Assembly: GCA_963693085.1 (NCBI GenBank)
Contig: OY856410.1
Span: forward strand, 1,334,053,804 to 1,334,117,803
Length of the DNA: 64,000 bases
Direction of reading: 5' to 3'
From: Alisma plantago-aquatica
Lineage: Eukaryota > Streptophyta > Magnoliopsida > Alismatales > Alismataceae
Shown here: one piece after another, positions 35,871 through 48,799 of the stretch
Numbering within the stretch: the stretch's first letter is position 1
Layout: every line of letters begins with the position of its first letter
Notes under the pieces: generated by a model
Told to the model about the DNA's origin: nothing
What the model saw: only the letters and a program-made list of their open reading frames with translations
The model's database searches: none
Position numbers and translations under genes: made by a program

Positions 35871-37034
35871 TTTTAAAACAGTAAGGGTATCCAACATTAA
35901 CCACAGATTTTGGTGATATACAGTGCTTGATTGTATCAAGTTCAGTACAATGTCTGTTAGGTAACCCACATTTATCAGAGATCTCGGTGGTACCAAGTTC
36001 AATTACTACTCAGTGAGTTAGCACTTGTGGAACCATTAGAGTAGATAGTTTCATCCATAGTGCTTTTAACTCTCCGCCTGAGTACCGAGGTTTATAGGAG
36101 TCTAGTTTTACCATCTAGTTGTTTAGCCGCTAAGGCCAGATGTGGCAAGGCCCATTGCAGACCACATATCTAGTTAGTAGAAGTATTGGGTCTACTCTAA
36201 CTCTTATATGGCGAGATCATGGCTTGCTATGATACTTTCACATGTCATGGTACACTTCATGTGGGTTCATGGTATAATAATATGAATAAGAGATTAATCA
36301 AAATGTTTAGTTGTTGATTTATTCTTTGTAGTTATATGGAGCAACCTGCTATTTGCATGTTTCATAATAACTAGTTCCCTTTGAGATTAATCAAGTATGT
36401 TCAGATATTGATCTACTCCTTATAGTTAGCTAGAGAATTCACTCCATTTATATGTTTGTGAATAACTTGTTCCTTTATATTTTGTTGTTTTTCTACTATA
36501 AATTTAGTTTCTCAAGATTATACCTTTGACTATTTTAGTGCTTTAAACTATTTCATAGAAGTACTCACTCACTGGGAGAGTAGCTCATCACTCTACTCAT
36601 AGTATTTTTAGGTAGACCCTGAGCATATGGAGATCTCAATGTATACTAGAAGTTCTTCCACAAGTCAGATGCTAGATAGGTCTAGGTAGTCCGTCCTTGT
36701 CACTTATAGGTCTTTGTTTAGAAGTAAACAGAGTTGTATATGAATGAAGTTGCAATAATGTTTTATCATGATAGTGGTTGTATTTAGTAGTCAAGCCAAC
36801 AATCATGTAATGTTAAAAATAGTATGGACATCTTAATCTATTCATTTAATATTTGCAATAAGATCAAAGATAAAGGCTTTATTTCTCAGATAAGGTTGAT
36901 TCATGTGATTGGTTTTAATATACCGTTCTATTTCATAAAGAGATGAAAAAATTAAGAGTGGCATTTAGTTTTCTTGAACTCAAGTTATGCCCTAATTTAA
37001 TGATCTATTATTGATTTGGATTCTGGATGTGACA

Positions 37035-37582
37035 TTAACCAACTAAATATATGATTCATTTAAAATCAAATATGTATTTACTGTAGAATTAGGGAATCTC
37101 ACTTGAATTTGGTGTCTTTGAACTACACCTTTCAATCTAATAATTATAGATGCATAATTATGCATGGATGCTAATATCAATCACATTTAACATTCATAGT
37201 CACTTTAACACCATTTGATTAACATTTAGTTCATATATGTGATATTTATCAAAAATACTAAGAATAATAAACATACAAACTAATTTGATTTTGCACTTAT
37301 TCTCAAATTTGATTAATTAGGTTAAATTTAGAAATCGGATCTCTTGGGTATCAAAAACCCCAATTGAATTAGAATTTTATATCATTTATTCTAGATTTGT
37401 TAGAAACATGAAATTCACATGAAAAAGTGTTGTTCCTCACCACCAATATGTTTCTTAATCTCACAACTAGGGCCAAATAAAATGAAAGAAAGAAGAAAGT
37501 CAAGTAATATTTAGAAAAATATTATAAATCATGAGTCCACCAAAGTGTGGATGAAATGATAGAAAATTGGACAACAACTAAT
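37035..37582. other. AT-rich unassigned spacer
   Basis: No open frame, repeat or known motif was seen between the Ty3-like LTR end and the copia LTR start. Confidence 0.4.
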
Positions 37583-38207
37583 TTTTGGTATGTGTGTCTA
37601 GAGAGACAATCATGTGATGATTGAGATGGTATATCATATAGAGGATTTGATTTATAATATATAAAGGAAAGATTCAATTCATTATGTTTCACTCAATTAT
37701 GAGATAATGAGGAAATATGATGGATGTCTAGAGAATGTCATTACTCAATCATGTATGTCTTCAAGTATGTGACTTGAATAGTGAGATCATAAGGATGCTA
37801 AGAGTATGTGCATTCTTATTATGTCCCTGGTCGGTTGTTACTGTGGAAAGCAGTTAGACAACAATAATACTAAAGACTAGAATGTGTGTTTGTTGATGAC
37901 AAAATCTCATCAGTCATGATATGGGATATCAAACCAACCACATAGATACTTGTTAGAAAATAGTGTATCACAAACCCACCTTGAGAGTGACACATGGAAA
38001 CCATACTTGGTGGTCATAGTCATCTCTTATAGTGAAGGTGGTGATTGTGGTTCTTATACCTGAAGTCACTACACTCATCACATGTCGTTTAGTACACTTT
38101 GACATCATCCAATGTAACCCTAAATAAGGATTGCAATAACGGTGACGATTGGCTCATGTGTTGAAACTACCATTTGGAGTGTCAGGTTGATTAGAAATTG
38201 AATTGGT

Positions 38208-41200
38208 TGTGTCAGGCCCATGACCTAGCTTAGTGATTAATGATGCTTTATTTGATTAATAATATTCTTAATCTTTAATATAATCATGCGATGAGCTTCA
38301 ATAACATTTGATATGGTTATGTTTTTAGTGTGGTCCTGTTTGGGTGACATTTGAGCTAGTTTTGTTACATGTATGCTTGTTTTGGACCAAATTACAATTT
38401 ACCCATGTTGAGGGTTATCTTGGAATTTATCACATATTGTATGTTCCTCACATGTTTTAGCATCATGAGAGAGAGTATGATGATTGATGGGTTCCTTTTT
38501 ATGCCTTAGTTTGATGAGGAGAGAAGTGGTGACACCTTTGAAGTTGTTTTTAAGGTTTGCTTGGATGCCCTAGTTTGGTGTGGACCACATGTTGACTGTT
38601 TGAGTTCTTGATTTTTCAGTGACCACCCTTATGTTTTCCTTGTCTTTAATCTCTACGATCTATGGAGTTTTGATGTATCCTTGAGTCCCCTTCGGTCGAA
38701 GAAGGTTGGAACTCCCTTATGGGTCGAAGATGACCTAGGGTTTTATGTGTTTGGTCGACTGGTTTCTCTTCGACCATGAGCCCTTGTGTTGATGTTTCCC
38801 TTCAACTGATGGTTCTCTAGGATCAAGTGAGGTCGTTGTTTCTTCTTATTTTTCATGACCTATCTTGCATGCATGGTTTAGTGGTTGCATGGTTGTTCTT
38901 TGATGGACAAGTGCCACATATGTGCATGACACCTAATCCCTTTCACCTCTCTCTACCTTTGGGTATATGTACCCTATCTTTTGTAACATATGATCCTTTT
39001 GCACCTTCTCTTTATCTCTTTGCTTGGAGTCCATCCCTTAGAGCTTGGTGGTGAAGAGGAGCTCATCCTTGGTGTTTTAGTGGCTGACCATCTTGCATGT
39101 GGTGATCTTGAGTTGGAGCATCATCCCTTGTTGCTTTGTTGGTGATCTTTGATCCTTTGTAGGTGATCTAGCCTCTTAGTTTCATTTCTTTGTAAAACAT
39201 GGCCCCTTTCTTCTTCTCTTGGCCGAATCCATGGAGATTCCATGGTAGTGCTTGTGTTGGGATGGAGGTACTCCTCTCTCTTGGGACGAATCCCTAGTTT
39301 TCCAAGGTAGTGTTCAAGTTGAGTGGAGGAACTCTTCTCCCTTTCTCTCCTTTTTGTTCTTTTTGGCCTAGAAGTTTTGGATCTGTCCTTCTTTCCCTTT
39401 TAACCTAGGGTTTTCTTCCCTTTTGAGGTGGTGACTAGCTTAGATGTGGAGGAGATCAAATCTAGGTTTCTCTCTTACTTTTGGAGCTTCTTGCTTGGAG
39501 GTAGTTGCATCATCATCTAAGGCGGGTTATATAACTCTTTTTCCTAGTATTATTGCACTTTAATTCTACAGGCAAAACTTGTTTGTAAAATGTGATTACA
39601 TGATGTTGATAATGATATAAGGTTTAGGGTTAGTTCTATAATGATCTTACATGTATCTGTTCCTTTACCTAAACCCTAATTCATATCCTATAATTTAAGT
39701 GATGGAGATCTTGATGGTCTTAGATGCAACTCGATCTTGGTCTTATTGTCTTGGTTTTTGGTTCGGTTATCTTGCATGAGATGGAGTTTGGTTCTATTTA
39801 CATGTGCTTGAATCTTGGTTTTTCATCTATCATCTAATGGTTTTCATTTTGACCTTATGTGATTCTTGTCTAGGGTTTTGATGATCGTCGTTTCCATGAT
39901 GTTTCACCTTCGTGTCGCTTGAACTCCTTGATGTTAACCACCTTTTTTGATCATATCTTGCTAAGTGATGATGGTGCTCCTTGAATGGTCATTGAGGATG
40001 TTTGGGTTGATGGCCTTGTGATGTTTTTGGTCGTTGTTTTGTTTAAGCTTTTAATCATTGATTTTGTCTTTGCTTTGGTCATTGAAGATGGTGTTATGAC
40101 CTTCAGCCGCATGAGGTGTTTGGTTCCCTTCGACCGGTAGGATTTGGTGGTGTTCTTGGTCGTTGATGTGGTCTTCGACCTAGTGGTCTGTTACTTGGGT
40201 GTCTTCGACCAGGGTTCTTTCCTCGATTGATGGTGTGGTGATGGTATCTTAGGTCTTTTGACTTGGCCATGGTCTTTGACCTTGATGACATGATTTCTAT
40301 GAAGCATAGCTTTATGACCTTATACTTCCTTCAGTCGATGGTAACTCTTGGGCACATGTTTTGTATTATGTTATCGACTATGTTGATGATGGTTGACATA
40401 TATGCTCCAAGAATATGGGAACTAGTGGTGTGGGGCTTGAAGTGTTATATTGTTTTTCTAGAAACCCTAATGAGATACATACAATAAACTATAACCCTAA
40501 TTACTAACGCATGATGTAATTCTTACCTTGTTTGAAATATCTAGCATGCAATGAAGTATCATTTCTCTCTCCTACTGGTATAACCTAAATGTTGCAGGTT
40601 GAATAAACATCATGGCTTGTAAATTCTATGGTACTCTTGATATGATACATGGGTTGATGAATATGAGCCTTTGTAAGGTGTGTTGAGATAATGTAATGAT
40701 GTTGTTCAGGAACTATATAATGTGGGTCTTATGACCTGGCATAGTCTTTGTGCCTAGTTTGAGGTGATATCCTCCAGTGATATGGTAAGGGGTTGATATT
40801 CCCTAGTGATGTGATAATGTTGATGGCCTTGTATGGTAGTGGTATCAAGTAATGATGTGACAAGTTTATACCTCATATGTTTTATATCTTCTAGAGTTGT
40901 CCTATACCCTTATCTTTGTAGAATCTATTTAGGATTTGTATGTTGTAATTTGATTGATGCTAAAATATACCCAATTGGCTTAATTAATCAAGTGAAACCC
41001 TAATCATATAGTGTCCATGTTCCATAGATCCATCTACAACATCAATACTTGTTGGATGGGGAGATGGGTTCTCCTTCAGTGGAAGCTCGGAGTCGTATAC
41101 TGTTGAATATATGCAATTCATAGGATTGGCCACGATCATACCCTAGTAGGAGAACGGTCGAGGCCATATCTCAAGTGATGTGATTTAGTATATATGTGAT

Positions 41201-42271
41201 ATGTTTTGAGGATAGTTGTGGTCATACCTTGGTAGGAGTGCGGCTACGGTCACAACTCAGTCTTCACTAGTGATGTGCTTATATACCATGGCAGACTAGG
41301 CTATTTTGTAGTTGGACTTTGTATGTCACTGTGGCAGACTCAGACTGACCAAGGGTGTGGGAGATCAAAGGAGTCTGACTCCTCCTAGATCTTGTATGTC
41401 ACTGATTTTGACTTAGTATTGGTTAGTTGGAGCATGAGTGGCATACCTCATTTCCTCAAGGCATAATAAAAGACGTAATACAACCGTGTAGTATACTACT
41501 TAGGGTTAAACACAACTCATATTGGATGACCCTTTGCCTTATATCTTGTACTATTTAATTGATATATAATACGGTAAGAGAAATAAATTGTTATACATGT
41601 TCTTCATATTCCTTCTTAAAAATATAAGATGTTCTACTACTCAGTTGTAGATGCTTGAACTGCTTAAACAATGTTAATTGCTTTACTCATATCATTTAGC
41701 TAAATCTGTTCAACCTGATAATAATGTTACTTTCCTGGTTTAGCTTATTAATATTAATAATAGTCACAACAGAGAGTTATATCTCTCACTGGGATGTTGG
41801 TATCACCCCATAGGTTTCCACATCTTTTAGGTGGTCATGCACATCGAGGTAGAGATTATACGGTTGAGGCTGAGCAGCAAGAGGAGCAGTAGCTATTAAA
41901 GGTTGGATATGTTGCTAGTGTTTTTGTAGTAGAGTCATATGTGTCGTCCTTAAACTCTCAAGTCTTTGGGGGTGTTTTTTAGACGTTGTATATTGACACA
42001 AGTTTTGGCAGTAGGCCATGGTCGTACATATATGGTTTGTATATATGTAGCAGGTTGTGGCAAGTTGGTCAAGTGAATAGTGATATGTACCATCTTGTGG
42101 CATGATATGTAATATAGGTGTAATCATGTGGACCCTGATGTAATATGTTTATACTTTTGTGGTAATATGGAAGTGGTTTTAATTTACCCTATTTTAATGT
42201 AATCCTAGATGTTTATCTTTAGTTCTGCGCTCTATTTGAGTAATCTCACTTTTGTGTGGCGATGGGTGTCA
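38208..42271 (+). mobile_element. Nested solo Ty3-type LTR (~4.06 kb)
   Basis: It starts TGTGTCAGGCCC and ends GGGTGTCA, inside a copia LTR. The flanks are TTGGT (38203-38207) and TTGGC (42272-42276), a 5-bp target duplication with one C-to-T change. Copy E keeps TTGGC at the empty site. There is no PBS, PPT or pol, so it is a solo LTR left by recombination. It contains AGGGTTTTC-rich U5-like stretches and CTCACTGGGATG near 41782. Confidence 0.85.
38690..40210 (+). repeat. Dispersed GGTCGAAG / CTTCGACC motifs
   Basis: The 8-bp word or its complement occurs at 38694 (GGTCGAAG), 38722, 38768, 40129, 40173 and 40203, with looser forms between (GGTCGACT at 38753, CTTCAACT at 38800). Spacing is irregular and the motif lies within the nested Ty3-type LTR. 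Confidence 0.55.
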
Positions 42272-42632
42272 TTGGCCTAGTTCTTTCTAAACTAATGAGT
42301 GAACTTACTGGCTCAACACACCAACTGACCGGTTGGGGTCGTGAGACAATAGGCTCACAAGGATGAGACACCCAGTCATAGAGAAATTTGATTGCATCAA
42401 TGATTAGTCATGACATCATGTTGTACATTAATTGGATTCGAATTGCCAATTCATATGTGATTGGGAAACATGGAAAAATTACCGCTTCACGTAGTGAATT
42501 GATCGACTCGCATGTGAACCGATTGGTTTGGTTGTGAACTAACCGGTTCGGTGCTTATAGGTTGTGAAAATTCATTATCTTCTCACCCCTTCCACTCCCA
42601 CACAGACTTGGAACCTAGACCTTAACCCCTCC

Positions 42633-42640
42633 TATAAATA
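42633..42640 (+). promoter_or_regulatory. TATA box of copia LTR C/D
   Basis: TATAAATA in CCCCTCCTATAAATAGAGTGG aligns with the other copies. Confidence 0.78.
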
Positions 42641-43170
42641 GAGTGGTACTGGGGGATTCCCAGAGACACAACTCAATTGCCTATGACAATCGTTTGTCCT
42701 CTCTAGTTGTGGCAACTAATATAAAGCCCCAGCAAGTCCTACCCGATAAAGGGACAGATAGCAAGGGAGAACAATTGTGAGAGAACAAGTTGGTGATTAG
42801 TACACCAGCGGGAGGTACAACTCTTTCCTATCAGTTCTAGTTGAACGACAGGAGTTCTAGATAGTCTGTTTGGACTTCCATAGAGTTAAGGTGGCCTTTT
42901 TCTCGTCGCTAGGAGGACAACCTCAACCTACAGTCCATGGAGGAGCTACTGTAGATGTCATCCAAGCCAGGAGATGGTATTCCTAGTACAACTAGGAGTG
43001 CACAACTACTGCAACGAGTTATAGTTTCTAGACTTGCTCCAGGACCAGTCTGAACTCGTTAAACCATTCTTTTCATTTCATAGTTGTTGACACAATCTTG
43101 TTGTTCTGGGGAATATGGATAGGTAAATTTTTGTTTTTTTTGCCTACTCAGTGCCCATATTTCCCTATAG

Positions 43171-43182
43171 TGGTATCAAAAT
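43171..43182 (+). other. Copia primer binding site (mutated)
   Basis: TGGTATCAAAAT replaces TGGTATCAGAGC. It follows the LTR end directly and is followed by CATGTCAACT as in copy B. Confidence 0.85.
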
Positions 43183-43312
43183 CATGTCAACTTATATGTT
43201 TTGGGATAATCAGTATGATCAGATTTTTTATTATCTATCGTTTACTTATTGCATATGATGTGAATACTTAGAATGATAATGTTTATATTCGATCAAAGAC
43301 TACATATAATCG

Positions 43313-43313
<1 letters not shown>

Positions 43314-43362
<49 letters not shown>
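43314..43362 (+). repeat. (AT)n microsatellite, ~49 bp
   Basis: Uninterrupted TA/AT repeat. The homologous position in element B (22273-22288) holds only about 16 bp. Confidence 0.95.
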
Positions 43363-43365
<3 letters not shown>

Positions 43366-43652
43366 ATTTACATGTGTTGCCCAAACAATGAGTTTTTATG
43401 GTGGATGTGTAGCGTGGTTGACCAATGACTCTAATTATCTATGCATGGTGGTTGTGTGTTTATTTCCTATTTTATCTCAGTTTGCATATCAAGCCTCTAC
43501 CTTATTCTTTCCAATGTAAAAGTGTTATTCTTTCCTACCTTTTCTCTCTTAGAATGTAACTTGAGGTTTCTCATTACCATATAATAAATTTAATAGCAAT
43601 ATGATAGTTTTTTTTCTTGCAATGATGAAGATGACGATAAGCATCAGGTGGG

Positions 43653-43857
43653 CCGACCATTTCAAATGATGAGTTGACTGGCTGGAGGACCAAGGAGGGC
43701 AGACCATAGGAGGCACGAACCGACCGGATGGTCGACCCAACTGACCGTCTTAAGGTGTCCAAAGATCGGTTGTACAGGAGGCCAACTGATCATTTTTGGA
43801 AACCAACCGACCGACGAAGAGGCGAGACGATCGGTTTAAGGGTTGAATCAATTGACC
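43653..43857 (+). repeat. Phased palindrome array in copia leader
   Basis: Cores start at 43720 (CCGACCGG), 43741, 43762, 43786, 43807 and 43827, with steps of 20 to 24 bp, plus weaker ones at 43653 and 43850. The motif matches the U3 array of LTR A, although this lies downstream of the PBS. Confidence 0.8.
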
Positions 43858-43930
43858 CGGATTGGCAAGCACAAATCTTCATCAACAACAAGTTTCTGCA
43901 TGAGATGTAGACCTAGGTTGTGGTAATTCC

Positions 43931-46900
43931 TTGTGGCTCCAAGGTCTTTTGTATTAGTTTTTTGAACAAAGTTGCATACACATGTCATAACATGCACTGC
44001 CAGTTAACTTCTACAAATAAACTAAATCTACACATATGACAAATAGTTGTGGCTGAAATCCACATAATCATTTGTCATCGGACAATTTTTTTATAAGTTA
44101 AAATTATGTTTTCGACATTTATATTCTTGGACTCTGATTTTTCACTCCTACTCCTTACCGAATAGGCGTACATTTATTTTATTTATAGATAAAATGGATA
44201 AATACTAGAGTTTCCTTTTGTTAAAATATTTTCTTTCCAATTTTATGAATCAATGAAAATTATCATCAATGATATTGTAGGTGTTTGTCCGCCACTTTGT
44301 ATCTTACACACTACAAGTGTGAACTCCTGCTTCAAGTTGGGTGTAGCAGATATGCCTCCTTGAGATTGATAGGGATGCTTGGTGGAAACAATGAGACTTG
44401 AAAGTGCGGGTCATCCACTCAGGCTTCTATGCGAGAAGGGTGTCGGTGTTGTGCATTTTTGATGAAGGTTCAATCCTTGATCACTTTTCGGAGTTGTTGC
44501 ACACAATTGGCAGCTCTACAATTGATGCGAGGATGGTTAGTTGGTTATCATAAATTAGTGACTTCTAGTAAACAACTTGAACAAAATATTTCATTCTCCT
44601 TTCAGAAACAAATACAAATTGTGACAATTTTTAAGAAATTAATACAATGAAACACTTAGGGCAATTTGAAAGATTTGTTCTTGAGGGTTTAAGGGTTTTT
44701 TGCATAGAATGGTTACAAATGTCAAACTCAATTAATATATACAAAATGATGTTCTTTTACATGGCGTGCTATTTTAATTTTTCTTTAAGCACAAGGATCA
44801 CAGATTAAATTTAGCTTATAACATGTTACTCTGGATATAAGATGGAGGCTAATAAATTCATTCTTTTAGGTAAAACCCTACATGTATATATAAACAAGGA
44901 TTTGTAGAAAACACAAGATCTGGCCTATATGGACCAAACATACTTAGATCCATACACATAATAAATTAAATAACAATAACATTAAAAATTACTAGATAGA
45001 AATAACTCTATCAGTTGGGTAACACTTAAATGAGCTGAAGGTATATTTTAGCTTATTACTTTCATCTTATTTTATAATTTGGTTAAGAACTAAAGTTGTG
45101 CACAACACAATCTTTTATTTCTGGTAGAAATAAAGAAAACAAGTCTGCATTTCTCAAAGTTTAAAACTATATATCTTGATTTTATTTGATATTTATGTTG
45201 TAATATCTAGAGTCAAGTCTCTAATCTACTATCACTACTACATCTCAAAATCTATAGTAACAAAACAAGGAAGTTTGATCTTTTATTCTAGGCATTCAAG
45301 TATAATAATTCACTTTTTGGGTTACAAACAAGTAGTATATGTAATTGAGATGCATATTTCAGTGATGGAAGCAGACAATATACTTAACTTTACAAGGACA
45401 TTGATCTTTATATCTTTTCTCAGTTCATTTGTATCTACTTGTAGCTTAAGAGATTTTGGACAATGCATGATGCTGGTTTTATTGAGCTCTTTGTGAGAAA
45501 ATGCACTCTTAAGTACATTATCCTTAACTGAGAGTTAATATATGGCCTTTGGCTCTTGAGAACGATATGTTTCAATGAAAGGAATATTAGTGGAGGGGCT
45601 AACAATAACTTGTGTCAAAATGATATTCTTAACTGTATTGATAAGAATGATTTGCAAACATACTTTATGACAATCAATAAATCTTTTTATGAACATTTAT
45701 GGTTAAACCACCATTATAAAGAAGAATTGTTCCTTTCTACTCGTTCGAGAATTGTGCTACTTTTCCCAAAGGAAAATCAACCAAAACCAGAATCTCCGAG
45801 ACTGTGCGGAATGATCACTCAGCAGACCGGCGATGAATTGGAAGTGGAGACAAGGGAGTCACTTGAGGTTTTCAAAGAGTGAGAGGACTGTATGGAATCA
45901 GGCATGAATAGTTGCCCTTGAGCTGTGATGTTGCGATTCTGACCTTCCTCCTTTAGTCGGTCTGCCGAGTTAAAGGAACCCTGACCCCGGCGGCACGGAG
46001 TCAAAGTCCAACGTGCCCGCTCCACTTAATAAATAGACAGCAAAATTTAACTTTATAATAAACAGACAATATTTATTTTTGTTTGCTTCCTCCTTTAGTC
46101 GGTCGTGTTTAGGCCCAAGGAATTCTACAAATCATACCAGGAAGCAAGCTTTTTCACTTGGGCATTATCTAGTTTTTGAATACCCATATCCATTGGGATT
46201 TGATATATTTACGGTGTTATTTGATAACAACATTATGCAAATCTCTACAAATCATACATGTTTAAAGTATTGTAATTTGTTGCACTTTTCTTGAGAAATC
46301 AATATATCCACTAAATACTATGTAATGTTGAATGTAAGGTGATATGGTTACCAATAAATCCCATAAATATATTGATTCACAAAGCACAACATAAACCCAA
46401 GATCATGCTTGATTTAATGGTGTCAAATTCTCATCCACTGCATTGACCCAAAGTATGATGTGCCTCAACCATATTTCCTTAAAATAAATTAACATTTTAT
46501 TGGAAAAAATAAAATAGCATAATTTGCAAAAAATAATTTTGGATGTCACACTTCCAAGAAAATAATTCTCAATATAGCTAACTTTTGTGAAAAACAAAAT
46601 CTGGTTTGGCCTTTTTAATGTGAAAAAGATAAAAATATCATTTGAATTAGAGCTTTTAGTTATAAAAATGAAAAAATGCTAAATTAATTGGCGCTTTCGC
46701 CCTTCAACATTGGGATGAAAAATTCAATCCATTTGGCTCGCTTTTTTTTCAATTAAAAATTTCAAATCAAATGGCCTTTTTACCTTCTTGATTTGGAAAA
46801 CGTCAAGTCAAATATCGTTTTTCACCGACTTAGACTATACTGGCTATTATTTTTCTATAAATATTATACCCAAAAATATTTTTCATTGTACTATTTAGGT

Positions 46901-48799
46901 TCTTTTTCCTTTTTTATTTGAATGCACCGACTCAGGAAGTCCCAAAGTTGGATGGAGAAAAAGGCGGTTTAGCATAACAGAATGCAACCCCCAACCCTGC
47001 ACGCACTTCCTGTCTGATGAGTCGACCATTTTTTCACTCCACCAAATCCTAACGTAAATCTAAAACTAACAACATAAAGACCACCATTGTTGTCCTAATT
47101 CCTAGTCTTCGAATAAAAATAATTGGCGGCATATGCTGACAACTTGGAGGTTTTATTGTCACCTTTAAAAGCTACCACAATTTTTTTTAATAATTTGATA
47201 AGTCATGCTGTAAGTAACATTTATATGATGTACGACACATGATTTAAAAGAGTGGAAGCAATCTGCTCTAAAAGAGTTGATAAAAAAATCATGAAGCTAA
47301 ATGTTATAATACTTGTTCTCACTGCTTTTGTAAAGAACAAACGCACAAACTTTTGACAAGTACTATTAAACTCCTTTCAGCTTGTAGCACGTCACTACCA
47401 AAATTAAGTTCAAAATTAATATTCTATATGGTTCATAATTAATACTTAAATGACATGTAATAATTTATATACAGCCCACTTTAACAGAGCAGCTCGATAG
47501 CTCGATTGACAGATAGCTACAATATGTAACCACATAGACAAAGCAGACCAATTAACCTACATACAGACTATTGGAACACACAAATAAATGGAAGCAATGA
47601 GCACACACATCAAATCTTTTGAACCCCGAATCATTTTTTCTCATCGTGTTTGTCACTAACGGTACAATGTTATACACAATAGTTTATATACAACCCACTA
47701 TGAGAAAACATAGGGATTTATAACGAGTTGACTCCCTCCAACAATATAGAGATACAAACAGACTGAACATATCATTGCACAAATATATTATTAGAGCACA
47801 TACTAACCAGATCGATGAACACACAACTAGATTATTAGAACACAAGCACAAATTGAACCAATAAGCACACACATCCAAAATATCCATTTTTGTAGTGCCT
47901 CCATACATATTTTTTGGTGTGGCAGCAAAAAGTAACTCAGAATCGGCGAACAACAAACAAAAAATGAAACAATCGTATACACTGCTAGCTCAAAATGCTA
48001 TGCAGACATACTTTTGGGACTCAAAATAGAATTTTGTCCTTTTGCAAATCAATGTATATAACAAATAAATTATGTTCTTTTACTTATTTATTTATTTTTC
48101 TATAGTGAAAAAGAACATATGTGTCACATTTCAAGTTCAAAATGAGTCTGTATAGCAGAACACTTATAGAAGTAACATTTAGGCCTAGTTTGGAAGCCAT
48201 CTTCTCAAATGTCGGTAGTTAATATAATATCGAGTAGCCTAATGTGTTATATGCAGAACTTGCAACTACTGCTGTCTGATAATTAATATAGCAGTATCAC
48301 GCGACTTTTCCCGTCACACCGATTTTGGCAGTATTCAGAATGCCAGTCGCCTGCCTCGTTTCCTATCAAATTTTTCTTTCTTCTCCACGGAACAAAAGTG
48401 ATCCCGGTACGTCTCACCTCCCCACTGGGCTTTAAAACAAACCAGCGCTATCTGCTAATGCCTCTTGCCACTGTACAAATGCAACATTTTTAAATTTATC
48501 TCCCAAAGATTGACTCTAATAGTTTGCGATCAAATCCTCATGAGTTTAGTGCAGGCAGGTGCATTATCTGTCAATTAGGACATTCTTTGTTGATCAATAG
48601 GTGCATCAATCACTATTCTCGATTGAAAAAGTTTGGTGTCTTTTGTCTACCTATCTCACCACCGACTCTAACCATTCTATAAAACTTATAAATGCCTTCG
48701 GGTTTGCGTACAATGAATCATTCTTTCAAACTGGGTAAACTGCCTTTGGGTTAGAGTTGACTTATTGTAATTGGTGCTTTAGTGAAGTAACAAGCTAGG
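43931..48799. other. Unassigned AT-rich tract, possibly copia interior
   Basis: No retrotransposon protein was recognised. Frames such as 45176-45496 and 45556-45882 (about 106 codons each) match no family I know. A GC-richer island lies at 45740-46040 and an imperfect direct duplication at 47459-47900. A GGCCTAGTTTGGAAGCC word at 48183 resembles MITE ends, but no partner end was found. Confidence 0.4.
47459..47900 (+). repeat. Imperfect direct duplication, ~220 bp apart
   Basis: AATTTATATACAGCCCACT (47462) recurs as AGTTTATATACAACCCACT (47684). AATAAATGGAAGCAATGAGCACACACATC recurs loosely as an ACCAATAAGCACACACATCC block. Intervening similarity is weak. Confidence 0.5.

Larger units (their letters stand above)
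31233..37034 (+). mobile_element. Probable long Ty3-type LTR carrying nested elements
   Basis: The tract starts TGTAACAACC and ends GGATGTGACA, short inverted ends of LTR type. It has internal words shared with other long LTRs here (CTCACTGGGA near 36570, TTTTTAGGTAGA near 36607). No PBS or PPT adjoins it, so it would be a solo LTR of about 5 kb without the Cassandra insert. Candidate 5-bp flanks TCTAC and TTAAC agree poorly. No coding capacity was seen; a 96-codon frame at 31908-32198 looks accidental. Confidence 0.4.
37583..43169 (+). mobile_element. Copia 5' LTR, copy C/D, split by a nested solo LTR
   Basis: The left part (37583-38207) starts TTTTGGTATGTGTGTCTAGAGAG, the family start with mutations, and runs to GAAATTGAATTGG. 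The right part (42272-43169) resumes TTGGCCTAGTTCT and continues through a TATA box at 42633 to TTCCCTATAG before a PBS. In copy E the same two edges are contiguous (60903-60924), so they are one LTR. Relative to copy B the left part lacks about 540 bp between its GATGATTGG and GTTGA...CATTTGGAGTG blocks. Confidence 0.85.
43183..43930 (+). mobile_element. Copia leader, element C/D (no mitochondrial insert)
   Basis: It is homologous to 22133-22404 plus 23446-23930. CTATGCATGGTGG and GCATATCAAGCCTCTACC lie about 40 bp apart, where element B carries the atp6 insert. It therefore serves as the empty site. Confidence 0.8.

Noticed and set aside
44280..44650. A host gene exon (GC shift and 73-codon frame)
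   Set aside because: No recognisable protein, splice pattern or neighbouring exon was seen.
48183..48199. A Tourist-like MITE end (GGCCTAGTTTGGAAGCC)
   Set aside because: No complementary end with matching TTA/TAA duplication was found within several hundred bases.
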